DNA of 34,143 nucleotides from Bacteroidales bacterium (lineage in GTDB: Bacteria > Bacteroidota > Bacteroidia > Bacteroidales > UBA932). The translations under genes were made by a program, and so were the position numbers. The first letter of the stretch is position 1. Each line of letters begins with the position of its first letter. The notes beneath the pieces are model-generated. The model searched no databases. It was given only the letters and a program-made list of their open reading frames with translations, and had not been told where the DNA came from. Location of the stretch: contig JAFRPH010000035.1 of the NCBI GenBank assembly GCA_017429205.1, positions 1-34,143 on the forward strand, written 5' to 3'. Shown piece by piece: positions 33,983 through 34,143 of the stretch.

Positions 33983-34143
33983 ATGGCAAACGAAAATAGC
34001 GAAATCCGTTATCTCAACCCCCCGACCGTGGAGGTTCGCAAGAAGAAATACTGCCGCTTCAAGAAGGCCGGTATCAAGTATGTCGATTACAAGGACCCTG
34101 AGTTCCTCAAGAAGTTCCTCAACGAGCAGGGCAAGATCCTTCC
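33983..34143 (+). CDS. rpsR: 30S ribosomal protein bS18, 3'-truncated by the window
   Basis: The first 53 codons and part of the next are visible. The product starts [20 protein letters not shown], then [20 protein letters not shown] and [14 protein letters not shown], which aligns with E. coli bS18 ([35 protein letters not shown]). The N-terminal extension of about 15 residues relative to E. coli is normal for Bacteroidota. bS18 binds bS6 on the 30S platform. The gene runs off the window end. Confidence 0.95.
   Translation, partial: MANENSEIRYLNPPTVEVRKKKYCRFKKAGIKYVDYKDPEFLKKFLNEQGKIL

Overview
The window is a gene-dense stretch of GC-rich bacterial DNA that looks like a chromosome segment of a Bacteroidota, most likely a gut- or rumen-type Bacteroidales. 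The evidence is the recurring -7 promoter box TAnnTTTG (2735, 7351, 17007, 25875 and 33516 on the + strand; 2660 and 16945 on the - strand), the near absence of Shine-Dalgarno sequences, a kinase-isomerase-permease-aldolase rhamnose operon as in Bacteroides, a fimbrillin-like lipoprotein, DUF4831, and GH3/GH2 glycosidases. No tRNA, rRNA, CRISPR array, insertion sequence or prophage gene was seen. No gene-free gap exceeds 300 bases.

Layout. (1) 1-7310, sugar use: the 3' end of a GH3 glycosidase, then an AraC-type regulator divergent from rhaB-rhaA-rhaT-rhaD (L-rhamnose kinase, isomerase, symporter, aldolase). (2) 7327-12575: a large secreted GH2 enzyme with an inserted LamG-like domain, behind a textbook promoter, followed by dihydrolipoyl dehydrogenase. 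(3) 12582-16922, minus strand: an operon transcribed trkA, CBM9-like secreted protein, serB, porin-like outer-membrane protein. (4) 17007-19756, plus strand: an M48 lipoprotein protease, a 42-codon small gene, and a fimbrillin/phytase-like fusion lipoprotein, tightly coupled. (5) 19757-25718, minus strand: a five-gene unit of POT transporter, zeta-toxin-like P-loop protein, tldD, tldE and a GT2 glycosyltransferase, with overlaps or gaps of 1-9 bases. (6) 25875-33488, plus strand: a second POT transporter, lipid A-type acyltransferase, DUF4831 protein, pepD and hrpB. (7) 33493-end: promoter, leader, rpsF and the start of rpsR.

Together these genes point to rhamnose catabolism, secreted polysaccharide hydrolysis, and di/tripeptide uptake and breakdown (two POT carriers, PepD, TldD/E), mixed with housekeeping functions. 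The observations most worth following are an 8-base Shine-Dalgarno in front of rpsR in a phylum that usually ignores such sequences, the unlisted 42-aa coupled small gene, dispersed mini-repeats placed at a start codon and in a divergent promoter, an hrpB gene with no ordinary start codon, and two POT transporters that lack the first Glu of the ExxER motif.
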